64,000 nt of DNA from JAKLQR01 sp963753165 (GCA_963753165.1 CAVWBP010000002.1:186001-250000), one strand, 5' to 3'. Positions 27,318 to 36,401 are shown, counted from the stretch's first letter. A program made the numbers and translations. The notes: generated from the sequence alone by a model not told the origin.

Positions 27318-27516
27318 CGTGAAACCCTTGGGTATTATACCAGAAGCTGAAGCATAACCATTTACGAACGATATATGCCATTGTGCACAAATGTGGTATA
27401 TTTTTATTCATAAGATATAGAGAGAGGAGACAGAACAATGGGGAAGGGGAAAAATAAAACAAAGGGAAATCAGGAGATTGAGATAATCAAATGATAATCG
27501 GTATGGATCTGCAAGA

Positions 27517-28628
27517 ATGATTTTAGATATTTCTGATATTGGGAACTACACCCTCAACTATTATGCAATCCCTCTTTTCATCGTATCGGCAGTATCTTTC
27601 AGTATCGCTGTTTATCGGGTTGTTCGTGAAGAGTTCTCTTTTTTAGGGATCTCTTTTTTATAGTAGGCCTGACTATCTTCATCTGGCTCTTTTCCTTTGC
27701 CTGGATGTATTGTGCGAAAGATGAATATGTGGCTCTCTGGTGGGCAAGGGTTGCTTATCTTGGTCTTCCCTTTCTGCCGGCAGCAGTTTACAACTTCAGC
27801 ATGGTATTTCTCCAGATATACCGACAGCATAGAGTGGTTTTATTGTTCTGTTGGGTATTGTCCGGGATGTTTTCATTAATAGCTGTTGGAACTGATTTTT
27901 TAATCACTGGAATGTATAAATACAAATGGGGTTATTACCCTGCCTATGGAGCCATGAGCATCCCTTATCTGCTGTATTTTTTAGGCATTCTGTCCCTCAG
28001 TTTATATCACCATGTAAAAGAATATCAAAAAGCTCTTGCAGGGACTATTCATAAACTTCGTATCAAATCACTCTTGATTGCTTTTAGCATTGCGTATATT
28101 GGAGTTTTTGATTATTTTGCCAAGTTTCATATCAATATCTACCCTTTCGGATATTTGACAATATTTATTTTTTTAGTCATAGTCTCTCATGCGAGCTCTC
28201 GGTATAGATTTGTAGATATAACCCCTGCCTTTGCGTCTGAAAAGATAATAGACACCATGAACGATATTTTGTTGGTGCTTGACTCAGAAGGTACAATTCG
28301 ATTAACAAACAAGGCATCTCAGTTCTTTTTTAACCAATTTGCTGATGAGTTAATAGGCAAACATATAACGACGGTAGTTGGCGATGCGTATTTCGCTGAT
28401 CAATTTAAAGCATTGATAAAATCAGAGCCGATTCAAAATTTAGAAATATATTGTGCTTCAAGAAAGTATGGTGAGAAAACATTGATAGTATCCATCACAT
28501 CCATAAAAGACAGAAAAGAATATCCGCTTGCGTATGTTTTCATCGCAAGGGATATTACTCCGCAAAAAAAGTCGGAGAGAGCGCTGTTAAAAGCTAAGGC
28601 TGATTTGAATGCTAAATTTGGTCAGTGA
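27517..28628 (+). pseudogene. 7TM sensor with PAS domain, frameshifted and lacking an output domain
   Basis: Reading from the ATG at 27517 gives a first membrane helix (YYAIPLFIVSAVSFSIAV), then a stop at 27661-27663. The next frame continues IVGLTIFIWLFSFAWMY and is open to 28628. Joining the frames by one extra T in the T6 run (27654-27659) restores a 7TM-type sensor N-terminus (about six further helices), followed by a PAS domain (MNDILLVLDSEGTIRLTNKA, about residues 225-330). The protein then ends after FIARDITPQKKSERALLKA with no histidine kinase or GGDEF domain. Either a decayed sensor gene, or a truncated one with an additional assembly indel. Confidence 0.6.
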
Positions 28629-28723
28629 GCAATGCCTTGAGGTTTCAAAGTTCAGGGAATGCCTCCCCTTGAATATCCTTATAATACTATTTTTATAAAT
28701 AAATATTACTGGAGATATAGATT

Positions 28724-29935
28724 TTGAACGACGTTATTCCTGCACAGGAGTTGGCTTTCCGGTGGGACAGGTGCAAAAACCTCCTCCAGCATTTTATCCC
28801 TCAAGCGCAGGGAATCTTGGTATTCTCCCGTTTGAATATTTATTATTTCAGTGGTTCATTTGCGAGTGGAGTTTTTTGGCTGCCTCTCAGTGGTGACCCC
28901 GTCTTATTTTGCAGGCGTGGAGCTGAGAGAGCGAAAATCGATTCACCGATAAAGCATATTTATTCATTTAGATCTTATAGTGATATTGAAACAATTCTGA
29001 ACGATTTAGGTTTTTCTTTGCCTAAACTGGTCGCCGCTGAGATGAACGGGTTATCGTGGGCCCTCTCAAAAAGTCTCGTCAAACACCTTGCGACCCACCA
29101 GTTCCTGCCCGCAGATAAAATAATAGGCATGAGTCGTGCGAAGAAGTCGGGGTGGGAACTCAATATCCTGCGGGCAGCAGGCTCCAGACATGCAAAGTGT
29201 TTAACCAAACTGCTGCCGCCGTTTCTTGATGAGGGAATAAGTGAGCTTGAGATATGTCATAAAATATCAGAACTATTTTTTTCCGAAGGCCATCTTGGAA
29301 TCTTGCGAATGGAAAATTATGGAGAGGAAGCATTCCTTGGACATATCTCGGTTGGAGACAGCGCCAATTACCCCAGTGTCTTTAACGGCCCTGTCGGTCT
29401 TCGGGGTGTTCACCCCGCAACACCCTATATGGGGTCAGCAGAAATCAAATGGACAAAGGGCAAGCCTCTTACCATAGATAACGGGTTTACTCTCGCCGGT
29501 TACATAACCGACAAAACGCAAGTCTACTGGCTTGGAGAGAAAGAAAATATGCCGGTGAATGCGATAAAGGCACATAACTTTTGTATCGACCTGCAAGATC
29601 AGATTGCAGAATTACTGAGACCGGGAACCCTGCCAAGTGAGATCTGGAACCACTGCCTTGCTCAAGTTGAACGCTCTGAATGGAGTGATGGCTTTATGGG
29701 GTTGGGGAAAAATAAAGTGTTCTTTATAGGCCATGGCATCGGCCTTGCAATAGATGAATATCCTGCCTTGGCAAAGGGATTCGATCTGCCCCTCGAAGAA
29801 GGGATGACCCTTGCTGTTGAGCCCAAGATTGGTATCCCAGGGTTTGGAATGGTGGGAGTCGAAAACACTTTTGAGGTTACAACTGATGGCGGGAAATGCT
29901 TGACAGGCGAAAACTTCGATATAATATCCATTTAA
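28724..29935 (+). CDS. M24-family metallopeptidase (Xaa-Pro aminopeptidase-like)
   Basis: 403 residues with a TTG start; ggag lies upstream. The N-terminal creatinase-like domain (residues about 1-150) is followed by the pita-bread fold. The metal-ligand region shows IDNGFTLAGYITDKTQ (first Asp shifted to D-N-G, second in TDKTQ), FIGHGIGLAIDEYP with the catalytic His, and LAVEPKIG and VGVENTF with the two Glu ligands. The fold resembles PepQ/PepP and DMSP lyase DddP-like members. Several ligand positions are shifted, so the substrate may not be a peptide. Confidence 0.8.
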   Translation: MNDVIPAQELAFRWDRCKNLLQHFIPQAQGILVFSRLNIYYFSGSFASGVFWLPLSGDPVLFCRRGAERAKIDSPIKHIYSFRSYSDIETILNDLGFSLPKLVAAEMNGLSWALSKSLVKHLATHQFLPADKIIGMSRAKKSGWELNILRAAGSRHAKCLTKLLPPFLDEGISELEICHKISELFFSEGHLGILRMENYGEEAFLGHISVGDSANYPSVFNGPVGLRGVHPATPYMGSAEIKWTKGKPLTIDNGFTLAGYITDKTQVYWLGEKENMPVNAIKAHNFCIDLQDQIAELLRPGTLPSEIWNHCLAQVERSEWSDGFMGLGKNKVFFIGHGIGLAIDEYPALAKGFDLPLEEGMTLAVEPKIGIPGFGMVGVENTFEVTTDGGKCLTGENFDIISI

Positions 29936-30148
29936 AACAAAAAGCATAACCTGCACTGCACCAGCAACACTCCCCCGTTAAACCTGATATAATTGTACTC
30001 ATTCCATTTTGGAATCTAAATAAGGATAAATAGTATGGGCAAAGGGCCGGGTTATTCAGGGGGAGTTGATTTTTTGAAAAGAGGAGAGACCACAAGGGTA
30101 TTATAAAAAGGAAAAAATAAAAGTGAATTATGTTAAGGAGGGGATCTG

Positions 30149-30730
30149 ATGAGACGTTTAGTGATGGTATGTTTGCTTGTAATGTCTTTTACTCTTGTGC
30201 CAGTAGTTGTTTGTAATGCAGGACTCGCACCTCTCGGACTTATTAATATTGGAGCAAAGGCAGATTATATCCGGTTTACCGATGATCTTTTTAAAGACAC
30301 CGACCTTGATAAGGGGGCATACTTTGGATTAGAGGCAAACACTATTCTCTTGCCTTTTTTGTATCTTGGTCTTGAAGCAGGGTATGCGAATATCGATGGC
30401 AGCGTGGGTAATGTCGATACGGAATTAACGTATATACCGATGGAATTGAACGCGAAATTTGCGATATCACCTGTTGGGAATATTGTCATGGATATTGGTG
30501 GGGGCGTTTCTGCAAATTATGCTAAACTCAAAGGCACTGTTGATGATATTTCAGTGAGTGAGGATGATGTGCTTTTTGGCGGACAATTCTTTGCGGATAT
30601 CAACTATACAAGAAGTATATTCTTCATAGGTATAAACGGTAAATATCAGATTAGTGAGAAGGGAATAAAAAAATACGACGTTGATCTCAACAACTGGAGA
30701 GTTGGCGGACAAATAGGGGTAACGTTTTAA
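30149..30730 (+). CDS. outer-membrane beta-barrel protein
   Basis: 193 residues; a strong aaggagggg site lies upstream. A signal peptide of about 24 residues ends near VVVCNA. The mature part alternates short amphipathic strands (AKADYIRFTD, YFGLEANTILL, YIPMELNAKFA, FFADINYTR, WRVGGQIGVTF) and ends in Phe, the Bam-recognition signature of outer-membrane barrels. About eight strands fit an OmpW/OmpA-like small barrel. Function unknown; monocistronic. Confidence 0.8.
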   Translation: MRRLVMVCLLVMSFTLVPVVVCNAGLAPLGLINIGAKADYIRFTDDLFKDTDLDKGAYFGLEANTILLPFLYLGLEAGYANIDGSVGNVDTELTYIPMELNAKFAISPVGNIVMDIGGGVSANYAKLKGTVDDISVSEDDVLFGGQFFADINYTRSIFFIGINGKYQISEKGIKKYDVDLNNWRVGGQIGVTF

Positions 30731-31021
30731 GTATTAATACATATTCATAAGGAATCAAACCATATTCAGCTGAAGAGAATTGCCTGGTCTTTCCTTAACT
30801 GGACAAGCCCTTCTTCCGGAAAATGGAATGTATTCTTAAAAACTCTGTTCATAACGGAGACTAACTGGCGGAGCTTATACGCGTCATGGTGCGAGTCTCC
30901 CTTTTGTTCGCAAAAATATTGATTTGTTGAATAATGTGTATTTTATATTAATGTTTCAGTGGATACTCTTTGAATCAAATGGATAATCAGTATAAAAATA
31001 TATGTTCGGTGTAGGGGAAAT

Positions 31022-31828
31022 ATGAATAACCAATACGTTCACGGATATGCTCAGCGAGAGAACATTCGTCTTCAGGACCAAGCTTCGACCCTTGCAGACT
31101 TGTTGCATTCAGATACTTTGTTTCCGGCAGGAAGCAGAGTTCTTGAGGCCGGATGTGGTGTGGGAGCACAAACTATAACTCTGGCAAAAAACAGCCCGGA
31201 AGCCCGCATTACCTCGATTGACATATCTGAAGCATCGGTTGCTGAAGCGAAGAAAAGGGTAGAGTCGGAAGGGTTCTCCAATGTCTGTTTTCAGCAGGGC
31301 GATATCTTCAACCTGTCTTTCGAACCGAAATCCTTTGATCATGTTTTTCTCTGCTTTGTCCTTGAGCACCTCTCTGAACCGGTAAAAGCCCTGGCAGTTC
31401 TTAAAAAATTTATCAAGCCGGGGGGAACTATAACCGTCATTGAAGGAGACCATGGCTCGACATACTTTCACCCCGATAGTATACATGCCCATAGGGCTAT
31501 CCAATGTCAAGTCGATCTTCAAAAACAATCAGGAGGAAACGCAAATATAGGCAGGGAACTTTTCCCCCTTCTCCGCAGTGCGGGCTTTGATTCCGTGCGG
31601 GTATCTCCACGCATGGTCTATGTAGACGCAAGTCGGCCGGAACTCGTGGAAGGATTTACCAGGAAGACATTTACCGCAATGATTGAGGGAATACGGGAAG
31701 CAGCCATTGATGCCGGGATGATTGAGCCTGCAGAAATCGATAGAGGTATCAGAGACCTTTACAGGACGACGGAGGACGACGGTGTCTTCTGCTATACTTT
31801 TTTCAAGGCTGTGGCAGAAAACGGATAG
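31022..31828 (+). CDS. class I SAM-dependent methyltransferase
   Basis: 268 residues. Motif I is VLEAGCGVGAQTITLA (about 41), the acidic residue after strand 2 is in ITSIDISEASV, and motif IV is FDHVFLCFVLEHLSEP. It belongs to the Methyltransf_11/31 group that methylates small molecules, quinones or polyketides. The substrate is unknown. No operon partners; about 290 bases of spacer lie on the upstream side. Confidence 0.85.
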   Translation: MNNQYVHGYAQRENIRLQDQASTLADLLHSDTLFPAGSRVLEAGCGVGAQTITLAKNSPEARITSIDISEASVAEAKKRVESEGFSNVCFQQGDIFNLSFEPKSFDHVFLCFVLEHLSEPVKALAVLKKFIKPGGTITVIEGDHGSTYFHPDSIHAHRAIQCQVDLQKQSGGNANIGRELFPLLRSAGFDSVRVSPRMVYVDASRPELVEGFTRKTFTAMIEGIREAAIDAGMIEPAEIDRGIRDLYRTTEDDGVFCYTFFKAVAENG

Positions 31829-32078
31829 TTGCCGGTCAACCGGTTAAAGAAATACTGGCAAAGCAATGTAGCAGATTTGCCAGCCTCTTAACCGAGACTT
31901 TGCTTTTCCCGGTAATCCACAGTTATTGAAATACCTTCATGATGTTTGCGTGTGCCCATGGAGAGTGCGAAGTCTCCTCCTTAAAGTAAGCTGAACACCG
32001 CACTTTTCAAAAACTTCAAAATAGTGTAAGTTATTCCCGGTAATCAATCATGAATTGCCGTGAATATTGAGGAAAAGA

Positions 32079-32840
32079 TTAGATATGAAGAATGCCCATG
32101 CCCTTGCCGGGATGATATGCCTTTTTTATTGCGTTTTTCACGAACTCCTTTGCCTTTCTTGCTGCTTCGAGGGGGGCGTGGTCCAGTGCAAGGAGGGCGG
32201 CAATTGCAGAGGAGAAGATGCACCCTGTGCCATGAAATTCACCGGGCAGCTTTTCACTTTCGATACGATGGAACGTCCCATCGTAATAGAGGTCAAGCGC
32301 TATCCCTTCAAGATGACCTCCGGTGATAAGGACGATATCAGTCCCAATCTGTTTCAGAATTACGGCAGCCTCTTCCATCCCTTCCCTGTTTTCGATGGCA
32401 ACACCCGTCAGGACAGCGGCCTCATAGATATTTGGTGTTATGATTCGTGCCAGGGGAAAGAGTCGTCCCTTTATCGCGTCTAAAGTCCCCTCATCTACAA
32501 GGCTGGTCCCGGACGAAGAGACGGTTACCGGGTCAATGACGATGTTCTGAAGGGAATATTTCTTTATCAGATCAGAGACAATCTCGACGGCATCGATACG
32601 GTAAAGCATCCCGATCTTGACCGCATCCGGCCTGATATCAGAAAGGAGCGTCTCAAGTTGGTTTTTGATCGCAATTTTTTCAACGGAAAATATGGCGTCG
32701 ACTCCGTGCGTGTTCTGTGCGGTGATTGCGGCCACAACAGAAATGCCGTGAACGCCAAATGATCTGAATACTTTTAAGTCCGCCTGAAGCCCTGCGCCGC
32801 CTGTCGGATCAGAACCGGCTATCGTAAGAACTGTTTTCAT
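32079..32840 (-). CDS. thiD: hydroxymethylpyrimidine/phosphomethylpyrimidine kinase
   Basis: About 253 residues. The start is at 32840, where ATGA overlaps the thiC stop; the longer ORF to 32942 only reads back into thiC. The ribokinase-fold motif GSDPTGGAGLQADLKVF (about 9) and the C-terminal anion hole FHGTGCIFSSAIAALL (about 210) are intact. The enzyme phosphorylates HMP to HMP-PP for coupling with thiazole phosphate. It is the last gene of the thiamine operon. Confidence 0.94.
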   Translation of the reverse strand: MKTVLTIAGSDPTGGAGLQADLKVFRSFGVHGISVVAAITAQNTHGVDAIFSVEKIAIKNQLETLLSDIRPDAVKIGMLYRIDAVEIVSDLIKKYSLQNIVIDPVTVSSSGTSLVDEGTLDAIKGRLFPLARIITPNIYEAAVLTGVAIENREGMEEAAVILKQIGTDIVLITGGHLEGIALDLYYDGTFHRIESEKLPGEFHGTGCIFSSAIAALLALDHAPLEAARKAKEFVKNAIKKAYHPGKGMGILHI

Positions 32841-34126
32841 GTCTTTCTTTTTTTCAGCGCACGCTCTACTGTCCGTATCGCGCAGAACTCTCCGCACATG
32901 CTGCAGACGTCCTGATGTGCCGGAGGAATTTCGGCCCGCCATTTTTTCACCCGCTCAGGATCAAGGCTCAACGCTATCTGCCCGTTCCAGTCAAGGTTCT
33001 TCCTGCACCGGGCCATTGCCCTGTCCCTCTCAATTGCACCGGGAACCCCTTTTGCGATATCCGCTGCATGGGCTGCTATTTTTGATGCAATAAGCCCTTC
33101 TCTCACGTCATCGAGATTCGGGAGCCTGATGTGCTCGGCAGGGGTTACATAGCAGAGGAAATCGGCGCCTGCTGCGCCCGCTATTGCGCCTCCGATAGCC
33201 GCTGCAATGTGGTCATACCCCATTGCGATATCGGTCACGAGAGGACCGAGGACATAAAACGGCGCGCCCTTGCAGAGTTCTTTCTGGAGCTTGATGTTGA
33301 GTTCCACCTGATTCAGGGGAACATGCCCCGGCCCTTCGATAATCGTCTGCACGCCGTATTCCAAAGCCCTGTCCCGCAACTCTCCGATCGTGAGAAGCTC
33401 TTCGATCTGGCTCCGGTCGGTCGCATCGTCAATACAGCCCGGACGGAGTCCGTCGCCGAGGCTTATGGTCAGATCATATTTTTTTGAAAGTTCCAGCAGC
33501 CTGTCGTACTGTGCATAGAGAGGGTTTTCTCTCTCGTTATAGATCATCCACTCAAGGAGGAAGGCGCCGCCGCGGCTGACTACATCGAGGACTCTCCCTT
33601 CGTTTCTCAGGCGTTCAACAGCCCTTAGGGTCACTCCGCAGTGCACGGTGACGAAATCAACGCCTTCTTCCGCCTGGTCCTCAATGACCTGGAAAATATC
33701 GTCAGCAGTCATTTTCGCGATTGTGCCGTATTTTTCTGCTGCGAGAATTGCGGCTTCATAGATCGGCACCGTTCCGATCGCAACAGGGGATTTTCTGAGA
33801 AGCAGTCTTCTCATGTCTTTGACAGGTCCGCCCGTCGACAGGTCCATGACCGCGTCAGCCCCATATTTTACCAGCAGGTCAAGTTTCTCGATTTCCTCAT
33901 CAAAGGAAATTTTGTCTTTTGAAGTTCCGATGTTCGCATTCACTTTTGTCTTCAGGCCCCTTCCGATGCCGATGGGGTTAATGGGGTGTTTGCTGTTGAT
34001 CGGAATAACAGAAACGCCTGATGCTATGTCAGATGCAAGCACTTCCGGCGATATCCTCTCAGCCGCAGCAACCTCTTTTATTTCATCGGAGATAAGCCCT
34101 TTTCTCGCTGCCTCAATCCTTGTCAT
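32837..34126 (-). CDS. thiC: phosphomethylpyrimidine synthase ThiC
   Basis: 429 residues, the short form without the long N-terminal domain of E. coli ThiC. Conserved segments include DLSTGGPVKDMRRLLL, TVHCGVTLRAVERL, ISLGDGLRPGC and IEGPGHVPLNQVE. The C-terminal cluster motif reads CSMCGEFC, that is C-x2-C-x3-C, one residue tighter than the E. coli CSMCGPxFC form; I believe this is usual for the short clade. A radical-SAM reaction turns AIR into HMP-P. It overlaps both thiE and thiD by four bases. Confidence 0.95.
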   Translation of the reverse strand: MTRIEAARKGLISDEIKEVAAAERISPEVLASDIASGVSVIPINSKHPINPIGIGRGLKTKVNANIGTSKDKISFDEEIEKLDLLVKYGADAVMDLSTGGPVKDMRRLLLRKSPVAIGTVPIYEAAILAAEKYGTIAKMTADDIFQVIEDQAEEGVDFVTVHCGVTLRAVERLRNEGRVLDVVSRGGAFLLEWMIYNERENPLYAQYDRLLELSKKYDLTISLGDGLRPGCIDDATDRSQIEELLTIGELRDRALEYGVQTIIEGPGHVPLNQVELNIKLQKELCKGAPFYVLGPLVTDIAMGYDHIAAAIGGAIAGAAGADFLCYVTPAEHIRLPNLDDVREGLIASKIAAHAADIAKGVPGAIERDRAMARCRKNLDWNGQIALSLDPERVKKWRAEIPPAHQDVCSMCGEFCAIRTVERALKKRKT

Positions 34127-34758
34127 TGCAGTAACCTCAAAAATTCTTCTGTTGTTTTCTGAATATCCTCTGCAGTGAGGATAGCGGATATCATGGCGAT
34201 ACCGTCGGCGCCCGCTTCCCTCACTTCATGGACCCTTGCTTTCTTTATTCCTCCAATGGCCAGTACCGGGATCGATATGCGTGACTTTACTTCCTTTATT
34301 GTCTCAATACCGATTGGGTTTCCATACTTCAGTTTGGAAGGAGTCTTATAGACAGGACCTATTGTGATAAAATCCGCCCCGCTTTTTTCTGCGGCTACGG
34401 CTTCATCCAACCCATGGGCAGAAACACCGATAATAAGCTTATTGCCTGCGATCTTTCTGACTGCATCGGGGGGCATGCTCTGCTGTCCGAGATGCACGCC
34501 GTCTGCTCCTGCCGCGAGCGCAATATCGACCCTGTCATTGATAACCAGTTTTGCCCCATATTCGTTTGTCAAATCCCTCATCCAGTGTGCCACGTCGAGT
34601 AATTCCCGTATAGATAAATCCTTTTCTCTGAGCTGTATGGCTTTTACCCCTGCTGAGAGCGCGTCTTCAAGCGCGAAATACAATGAACAGGCTGCGGAGA
34701 ACAATTTTCTGTCGGTGATGAGATAGAGCCTGAAGTCCTCCAGCCAGGGTTTTTTCAT
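34123..34758 (-). CDS. thiE: thiamine-phosphate synthase
   Basis: 211 residues. Hallmarks are YLITDRKLF, IQLREKDLSIRELL (HMP-PP binding), GADGVHLGQQSMPP and FITIGPVYKTPSKLKYGNPIG. The enzyme joins HMP-PP and thiazole phosphate to make thiamine phosphate. It is coupled to thiC by a 4-bp overlap and separated from thiG by an inserted repeat (34807-34955). Confidence 0.94.
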   Translation of the reverse strand: MKKPWLEDFRLYLITDRKLFSAACSLYFALEDALSAGVKAIQLREKDLSIRELLDVAHWMRDLTNEYGAKLVINDRVDIALAAGADGVHLGQQSMPPDAVRKIAGNKLIIGVSAHGLDEAVAAEKSGADFITIGPVYKTPSKLKYGNPIGIETIKEVKSRISIPVLAIGGIKKARVHEVREAGADGIAMISAILTAEDIQKTTEEFLRLLQ

Positions 34759-34806
34759 TTTCTCAACCTCTCATTCTTACCTTGTGCAAGTAATTTGATA
34801 GATGAC

Positions 34807-34955
34807 ATGACTCAATTTCTGAATCCAGACAAACTCTCTTTATTTCCATACAACCCTTTATTTGCCCGTATCGTTCCCCTCAAGGGATGCGTGAGGCTTC
34901 CGAATTGTCTTCAGCCTATGAGGGGACCGTGGTTGGCTTTCATAAATTGAGTCAT
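34807..34955. repeat. 149-bp MITE-like element between thiG and thiE
   Basis: 17-bp terminal inverted repeats atgactcaatttctgaa (34807-34823) and ttcataaattgagtcat (34939-34955) differ at one position. The interior contains gcgtgaggcttccg, which recurs in a related degenerate block at 37196-37250. No coding capacity. Confidence 0.7.
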
Positions 34956-34982
34956 ATCACTAATCACCCGCATATTCTTCTT

Positions 34983-35753
34983 TTACAGCATGCCTTCGAA
35001 CGGGCTGCTTGCTGTAGCATAGAGCTTTTTCCCAATTCTCCCCGCCTTGTAGGCAAGTCGTCCTGCGATGACCCCGTGCTTCATTGCCGCTGCCATTGCT
35101 ATCGGGTCTTTGGCCCCTGCTATCCCGGTATTTATCAAAACAGCATCACATCCCAGTTCCATTGCTATTGTGGCATCAGATGCTGTCCCCACTCCTGCGT
35201 CGACAATAACAGGCAGCTTGACGGTTTCAAGAATTATTTTGATGTTATAGGGATTTCTTATGCCGAGCCCCGATCCGATGGGAGCGCCGAGAGGCATTAT
35301 CGCGGCAGCCCCCGCTTCTTCAAGCCTCTTGGCCATAATCGGATCATCATTCGTATAGGGGAGAACTATAAACCCTTCCTTCGCGAGAATCTCGGTCGCC
35401 TTCAGGAGTCCCAGGGTATCAGGGAAGAGGGTCTTTTCGTCTCCTATGACCTCGAGTTTAATCAGATCAGAAATGCCGGCTTCGCGCGCGAGCCTTGAAT
35501 ATCGGATGGCGTCCTCAACGGTGTAGCATCCCGCGGTATTCGGCAGTATCTTGTATTTTTTTGGATCGATGAAATCGAGGAGGTTTTCCGATTTCCTGTC
35601 TATGATATTCACTCTCCGTACCGCCACGGTGACCACATCGGAACCGGAGGCTTCAATAGCCCTTCTGGTCTCATCAAAATCCTTGTACTTGCCTGTGCCT
35701 ACCCAGAGCCTCGATCGAAATTCGATGCCCCTGATAATCAATGTATCGTCCAT
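34983..35753 (-). CDS. thiG: thiazole synthase
   Basis: 256 residues; aaggag lies upstream of the ATG. Motifs include SRLWVGTGKYKDFDETRRAI, VTVAVRRVNI, LPNTAGCYTVEDAIR, the Schiff-base Lys in LIKLEVIGD (about 109) and APIGSGLGIRNPYNI plus VDAGVGTASDATIAMELG for phosphate binding. It condenses DXP, dehydroglycine and ThiS-thiocarboxylate. In most operons it would be coupled to thiS, but a MITE and an AT-rich spacer (35754-36020) now separate them. Confidence 0.95.
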   Translation of the reverse strand: MDDTLIIRGIEFRSRLWVGTGKYKDFDETRRAIEASGSDVVTVAVRRVNIIDRKSENLLDFIDPKKYKILPNTAGCYTVEDAIRYSRLAREAGISDLIKLEVIGDEKTLFPDTLGLLKATEILAKEGFIVLPYTNDDPIMAKRLEEAGAAAIMPLGAPIGSGLGIRNPYNIKIILETVKLPVIVDAGVGTASDATIAMELGCDAVLINTGIAGAKDPIAMAAAMKHGVIAGRLAYKAGRIGKKLYATASSPFEGML

Positions 35754-35873
35754 ATCTTCTCCTTAAATGAAAAATACTAAATTCTCATATCTAAATTCGA
35801 AATAAATCCTAAATTCCAAAAATAACAAATCTCTGATATTGTTTCGTATTCAGGATTTCGTGCTTACTATTTA

Positions 35874-36017
35874 GAGTCTGTTTATAAAGTGCGATTCCGA
35901 TAAAAATTCGTCATTCTCGCGAAGGCGGGAATCCAGTATTATCATCCCGAAAGCTTTCGGGACTGGATCCCCCGGTCAAGCCGGAGGATGACAACCCCTG
36001 AGTTTATGAACAGACTC
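35874..36017. mobile_element. 144-bp MITE with 15-bp terminal inverted repeats and 6-bp target duplication
   Basis: The left end gagtctgtttataaa (35874-35888) and right end tttatgaacagactc (36003-36017) are inverted copies with one mismatch. They are flanked by a perfect direct repeat TATTTA (35868-35873 and 36018-36023), as expected for a target-site duplication. The right duplication contains the thiS stop codon. The interior matches copy A at 11611-11748, including the palindrome cccgaaagctttcggg. No transposase; it must be mobilised in trans. Confidence 0.85.
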
Positions 36018-36020
36018 TAT

Positions 36021-36218
36021 TTATCCTCCTCCGACAAAATTGACCGCTTCGACGGTATCACCCTCTTTGAGCGTATATGTAGCGTACTCAGCCTTTTTTA
36101 TGATGGACAGGTTCACCTCGACGGCAACCCTCGCCGGATCAATGCCCAGTTCTTTCAACAGGTCAGAGACCGTTGAAGCTTCTGTTATTAAAGTGTCGCC
36201 GTTTACTGTTAAGTTCAT
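36021..36218 (-). CDS. thiS: sulfur-carrier protein ThiS
   Basis: 65 residues from the ATG at 36218; an in-frame ATG at 36236 lies inside the riboswitch terminator stem. Sequence MNLTVNGDTL...VNFVGGG ends in the Gly-Gly tail that is adenylated and thiocarboxylated. It donates sulfur to ThiG. No ordinary ribosome-binding site precedes 36218, because the T-run of the terminator occupies that position. The stop codon lies in the target duplication of the adjacent MITE. The activating E1 could be the MoeB/ThiF-like protein at 11823. Confidence 0.88.
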   Translation of the reverse strand: MNLTVNGDTLITEASTVSDLLKELGIDPARVAVEVNLSIIKKAEYATYTLKEGDTVEAVNFVGGG

Positions 36219-36224
36219 AAAAAC

Positions 36225-36252
36225 AAAAAACCGCATCCCTGAAGGGATACGG
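36225..36252 (-). terminator. intrinsic terminator of the TPP riboswitch
   Basis: On the minus strand ccgtatccc, a ttca loop and gggatgcgg form a 9-bp stem with one wobble pair, followed by TTTTTT. It lies directly after the aptamer and ends seven bases before the thiS start, so it is the expression platform for transcriptional attenuation. Confidence 0.85.
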
Positions 36253-36261
36253 CCCGTTTCC

Positions 36262-36356
36262 CATTCCCTACGACGGTATTATCCGCATCAGGTTCTTGGG
36301 GTCGTCCGGTGGGACACCGAACCTCTCAGGCTTGAGAACCTCCCCCAGGGTTAGTT
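36262..36356 (-). promoter_or_regulatory. TPP (THI-box) riboswitch aptamer
   Basis: The minus strand carries the conserved THI-box core: cctgagaggttcggtg (the CUGAGA segment binding the pyrimidine) and aagaacctgatgcggata followed by ataccgtcgtaggga (the pyrophosphate sensor). P1 is closed by accct and aggga. It lies upstream of thiS-thiG-thiE-thiC-thiD and, with the terminator at 36225-36252, should switch the operon off when TPP is abundant. Confidence 0.95.
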
Positions 36357-36401
36357 TCAGTATAGATAAGATTTTCGGTAAAGTCAATAAAACCGGTGGC
36401 G

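Noticed and set aside
32067..32483. 138-codon open frame on the plus strand near the thiD 3' end
   Set aside because: Antisense to thiD, whose kinase motifs are intact; the Cys-rich product looks like a shadow.
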